The notes below the pieces were generated by a model. The model was not told the origin of the DNA. It saw nothing but the letters and a program-made list of their open reading frames with translations, and did not search any database. Source: Chrysoperla carnea (taxonomy: Eukaryota; Arthropoda; Insecta; Neuroptera; Chrysopidae). Taken from it: a stretch of DNA of 64,000 nt. The stretch is from the NCBI RefSeq assembly GCF_905475395.1, contig NC_058339.1, positions 55,685,172 to 55,749,171 of the forward strand, given 5' to 3'. A program made the translations under genes and the position numbers. The stretch's first letter is position 1. Every line of letters starts with the position of its first letter. Positions 60,751-64,000 of this stretch are shown in pieces.

Positions 60751-60877
60751 CTATTCTTAGCAGGCGATACTTTTTCGTAACGATTATTAATAACAAATAT
60801 CTCGCCTCCTTGAGCTCCTATGACGTGTTGGAGCATGTTGGTACTTTCTACTGGCGGATTCTTCTGTTTAGAATTAA
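60751..60877 (-). CDS. candidate internal coding exon of an unidentified gene
   Basis: On the minus strand a pyrimidine-rich acceptor (TTTTTTCCTCTCAG at about 60891-60878) is followed by 127 bases that are visibly richer in G and C than the flanks. A donor AATAG|GTAAAA ends the segment. Only one frame is open (two bases finish a split codon, then 41 codons, then two bases), reading NSKQKNPPVESTN, MLQHVIGAQGGEIFVIN and NRYEKVSPAKN. I do not recognise the protein. The exon could belong to a separate gene whose other exons are too short to see or lie outside the window, or be an upstream exon of fascin. Spliced to the fascin acceptor at 50416 its frame would stop before the fascin ATG, so it could only be leader there. 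Confidence 0.45.
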
Positions 60878-60879
60878 CT

Positions 60880-62506
60880 GAGAGGAAAAAATTTGAAAAA
60901 ATGTAGACAACCAATGTAGACTTTTTTATTTATTAAAAAAAATATAATTATTTTCCAATTAAAATCTCGTTAATTTTTTATGTTAAACAATTTATTTTCA
61001 TATAATTTATAATTGTGAAAAGTAAAAAGTCAGATCAAGTTTCCATATAAGTCCTGGCGGAACTTCGAGAACTTCAAGTCAAGGTCGTGTAGAAAATAAT
61101 ATCTAAAGTTGCAATTAAAATTTAAAAATGTTTCTTATTAACGTTCCATAACACTTGAAGTGATTGTTTAACGCAGCTAAAAGATATGCACAGTTTTCAA
61201 TTTTCTAAATTGTAAAGTAGTCATTAAAAACCATTCGCTAGTTTTTGCGTGAAAGCGTAACAAACAAAAAAGCATCCTTACTTTCACATTTATAATATAT
61301 AGGGATTTTTAACTTTTTTGAAAACCATTTGGACTGACGAAACTGCGAATACCTTAAGGAGATAAAGGGAGATTAAATGCATTAAAGAGATAAAGGAGAT
61401 TAAATCCAATAATTTATCATAATTCTGGTGGGAGCGCAAGATATAATTGGTTTTATTGCAAATACAGATGTTTATTGTACTGCCTTGCGCTTCCATCAAA
61501 TTGAAGACCATTAGAATAACAATGAAAAAGTTATCTTTAAATACATCAACAGTTTTTTTTCTGTTAAATGTTTCAACTTTTATGCTTTTTACTGTAGAAT
61601 ATGAGTATATAAGAATATTTTATCATATTTTATAATCTTCTTATTATTAGAGGCTATAACTGCTCTAAATCTCCTTACTACACACATTCTTAAAATCTTT
61701 GAATGCATTTATAAAATTTATTATAATAGTTCTTCTACAGAGTAGTCTTTTTTAAATGGACATTAAGATGTCGTGAATTAGATGTCAAATAATATTCAAC
61801 AAATTATTTCCTGCATTTTTTAAAACTGTGAATAGTTTTTTTTGTTTGAAAGAGAATAATGAAAAATTAAATTTTTTTTATTCCAAAAATTTTTAACATT
61901 TTTCGAAGTTGAAAATACTCATTAGATTAATTTATTGCCAAAAGGACTTTGGCAATGTTTGGCTTTTCAGCTTGATTGTTCGTAACACTTTTGGTAATGA
62001 CGACATGATAAAATGTTACAGAAGGAGTAAATGAAACATTTATGATGACTCAATCAATACAATCTGAACTATGATTGAAGAGAGTATTACTTCAAACGAA
62101 ATTTGTTTATTATAGTTTATTAAATCATGGAATGTTTTGGAGAGATTTTTTTGGATCAAACAGTACATATTTGTCTAAGATAAAAAAACTTCCTACATGT
62201 GCTTGATATCATATATACAGGGTGATCCAAGTTATAACAGCAGGGATTCTTCAAATGGTAGATATCGTTAATATCTGCTTAGAAAATCAGAAAATTGTTG
62301 TTTGACATAACAATTCCCGGCTATGAAGTTTATAGATTTTTTCGAACCAGTAAAGAAGGAATACAGAGAGAGAAGTTTCCAGCAAGAGAAAATCGACTTT
62401 TTTATCTATACGGATTACAATGTACAAAATGAAAGGGTCAAGTGCTGAAGGTAGTGGGGGAGGTAAGTGGTTAAATGGTAAATTAAGTTTTTTGAAAATT
62501 TCTGAA

Positions 62507-62544
<38 letters not shown>

Positions 62545-63100
62545 GAAAACACAACCCCGAATTTTAACTGAGTTGATCTCGACAATCAATCGACTTCAAT
62601 TTTTTGTGGTAATTGTATTATAAATATCCTTAATAGTAAGTATATTTCAGTTTTCATTATGAGTTTTCTAACATTGTTTTCCAGTCCACAATCCATCCCT
62701 AGATTTTACACTACTCTTTCTAACTTACCCCGTATGCCGTATTTTGTATTATTTGTTTGTATTTAGTTGATTTTCTTTTTAATTTGTTTTTTTTTTTTTT
62801 GTTTTTTTTTTTTTTTGTATCTATAAAATACGCTAAAGAGTTCCTATAAAGATTTAAATGACATGAAATTAATCAAACAAGAAATAAACAATCAATTCTA
62901 TTTTATGTATATGAAGTATAAACGTACGTTTATATAAAAATAAAATATTGTTTAACATATGAAACAACAACAATAAATTGTTGATAGTCTGGTTTAGTAT
63001 TTTATGATTGTTGTACTTGTCCGTTTTGGTTTGTTAGAATGACAGACACTTCAATTAATTATAATAGAAATAACTAAGTATATGCATATATTTATTTGCT
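60880..63100. other. non-coding stretch with long T runs
   Basis: Contains a 30-base T run (62509-62538), T-rich runs near 62788-62817 and a lone TACAGGGTGATCCAAG transposon-end-like motif at 62216. No second inverted end seen. No supported exon. Confidence 0.5.
62509..62538 (+). repeat. poly(T) run of 30
   Basis: Uninterrupted T run. Could be the poly(A) tail of a minus-strand retrotransposed copy, but the sequence at lower coordinates is not a recognisable element. Confidence 0.95.
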
Positions 63101-63103
63101 TAT

Positions 63104-63160
63104 ACTTACGGTGTGTTGGATTGCATCGTCATGTAACAAAGATGTATATAGACGACAAGT
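63104..63160 (-). other. exon-like segment with strong donor (GTAAGTATA)
   Basis: On the minus strand ATG-ACG-ATG-CAA-TCC-AAC-ACA-CC runs into the donor ACC|GTAAGTATA at 63109. It could be a start exon reading MTMQSNTP, or a non-coding first exon. Its phase does not fit directly to the 60751-60877 exon. No upstream acceptor or promoter motif is clear; the segment's other end is arbitrary. Confidence 0.25.
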
Positions 63161-63457
63161 ATAGAATTTTAATTATTTAATTATCAACAAATATAGATAA
63201 TATAAAATGCATTATTTTCCGCAGCTTCACGTTCTGCAGATCATTTAACAATCACTTTTATTCATCAATATACTAAGATGAATCAGGTCTGCCAAATTAA
63301 GTTTCAACATAATAATTGGAACGAAGTTGATTAACACGGCTTGCCATGGTAAGCAAACTGGTAGAGTTCATCACGTAACATTGTGAATATGCTTTGTGTG
63401 TGTTATATCCATGGAAACCACTATATTTTAACCTACTTTATATTACTTTTATTTATT

Positions 63458-63555
63458 ATAGTACACGAATTTTGCATCCAATACTAGTTATGGATACAAG
63501 ATCATAACTAGTTTTTGATGTAAATAGTACAAAAATGGCAAAATTCGTGTACTAT
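63458..63555. mobile_element. small hairpin element with 18-base perfect ends
   Basis: ATAGTACACGAATTTTGC (63458-63475) and GCAAAATTCGTGTACTAT (63538-63555) are perfect inverted repeats. A second inner pair, ACTAGTTATG (63483-63492) and CATAACTAGT (63503-63512), makes a two-part stem. Confidence 0.8.
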
Positions 63556-63894
63556 GATTGTGTGCGCCTGGGATCACTGCCTACTCGACACTGATCAAAT
63601 AATCTATTACTATGCTGTTGCTGTTAAACGAATATCAATTTATAAACGTTAATTATTTATTAAAATCATAACTAATTAGGTAATATCTTTATTAAGGTGA
63701 GCAATTAAAAACAGATTACCGATATGTATTTATTTACATTTGTTGTTGTAAAGCTTTCATTTTATAAAGTTTCAATAATTTGTGTTAAAAGAGATAGATG
63801 AAACAGTGAGGCCTTTCTTCCTAACATGCTACAAACCTTTCAATTGAATCTAGTATATATTTGTATATAATTATAGTTCTTATGCTAGTGTTTT

Positions 63895-63969
63895 ACCATT
63901 CTAAGTGTTATAGCTATAACATTATATGAGAATTACATGTGCTGTTATAGTAATATCACTTAGAATGGT
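63895..63969. ncRNA. pre-miRNA-like hairpin (candidate)
   Basis: The 5' arm ACCATTCTAAGTGTTATAGC... and the 3' arm, reverse-complemented, ACCATTCTAAGTGATATTAC..., pair over about 27 positions with three mismatches, continuing CTATAACA on both. The loop is about 20 bases, and the total of 75 bases is in the normal range for an animal pre-miRNA. The strand cannot be decided, and I recognise no known miRNA seed. It could equally be a tiny MITE. Confidence 0.35.
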
Positions 63970-64000
63970 TTAACTTTAGCAATTATTTTGACTTAGAGTA

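Noticed and set aside
62403..62470. Plus-strand MYKMKGSSAEGSGGG followed by a GTAAGT donor and a T-run acceptor
   Set aside because: Low-complexity peptide; the acceptor is simply the end of a 30-base T run, and nothing conserved follows.
62287..62589. 100-codon minus-strand open frame
   Set aside because: Contains a poly-Lys run from the T tract read in reverse and no family motif; an artefact of low complexity.

Overview
This window is strongly AT-rich eukaryotic nuclear DNA, almost certainly from an insect. It holds two well-conserved, intron-containing protein genes, both on the minus strand, in a large background of introns and intergenic sequence full of short DNA-transposon relics. 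The insect call rests on the proteins: the fascin closely resembles fly Singed in its N-terminal leader and C-terminal end. It also rests on two interspersed repeats whose phrases are familiar from many insect genomes. I cannot resolve the order or species from sequence alone. No bacterial operon, CRISPR array, rRNA or intact tRNA is visible.

Layout. Positions 1-3400 are a composite of nested repeats: a large inverted repeat, a perfect palindrome, a hairpin MITE and decayed tRNA-like segments. Positions 3400-11900 hold a foldback element (4155-4955) and otherwise nothing I recognise. Positions 12037-25250 (minus) are the complete nine-exon gene for translation release factor eRF3/GSPT1 (590 codons by my splice model). 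It has a PAM2 motif for poly(A)-binding protein, a full set of GTPase motifs and the C-terminal GRFTLRD eRF1-binding motif. Its first intron (7.5 kb) carries a local duplication, a possible alternative first exon and two small DNA-transposon relics. Its second intron carries a pogo-like MITE. Positions 25400-31000 are intergenic with no gene seen. Positions 31128-50370 (minus) are the complete six-exon coding region of fascin (singed; 518 codons), which bundles actin filaments. Its third intron is 15.5 kb and packed with repeats. An acceptor site 45 bases before its ATG shows that at least one non-coding exon lies further upstream. Positions 50.4-64 kb are mostly anonymous. They hold a well-formed but unidentified minus-strand exon at 60751-60877, a nested transposon relic at 57274-58036, and several hairpins. 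One hairpin at 63895-63969 has the shape of a pre-miRNA.

The two genes have unrelated jobs (translation termination and actin bundling). They are transcribed in the same direction, fascin upstream of eRF3, and nothing suggests they act together. I see no evidence for a novel multi-gene system. The most distinctive property of the window is the number and variety of foldback (inverted-repeat) elements, which could give double-stranded hairpin transcripts. The best leads are the pre-miRNA-like hairpin, the unassigned exon, and the candidate alternative first exon of eRF3.
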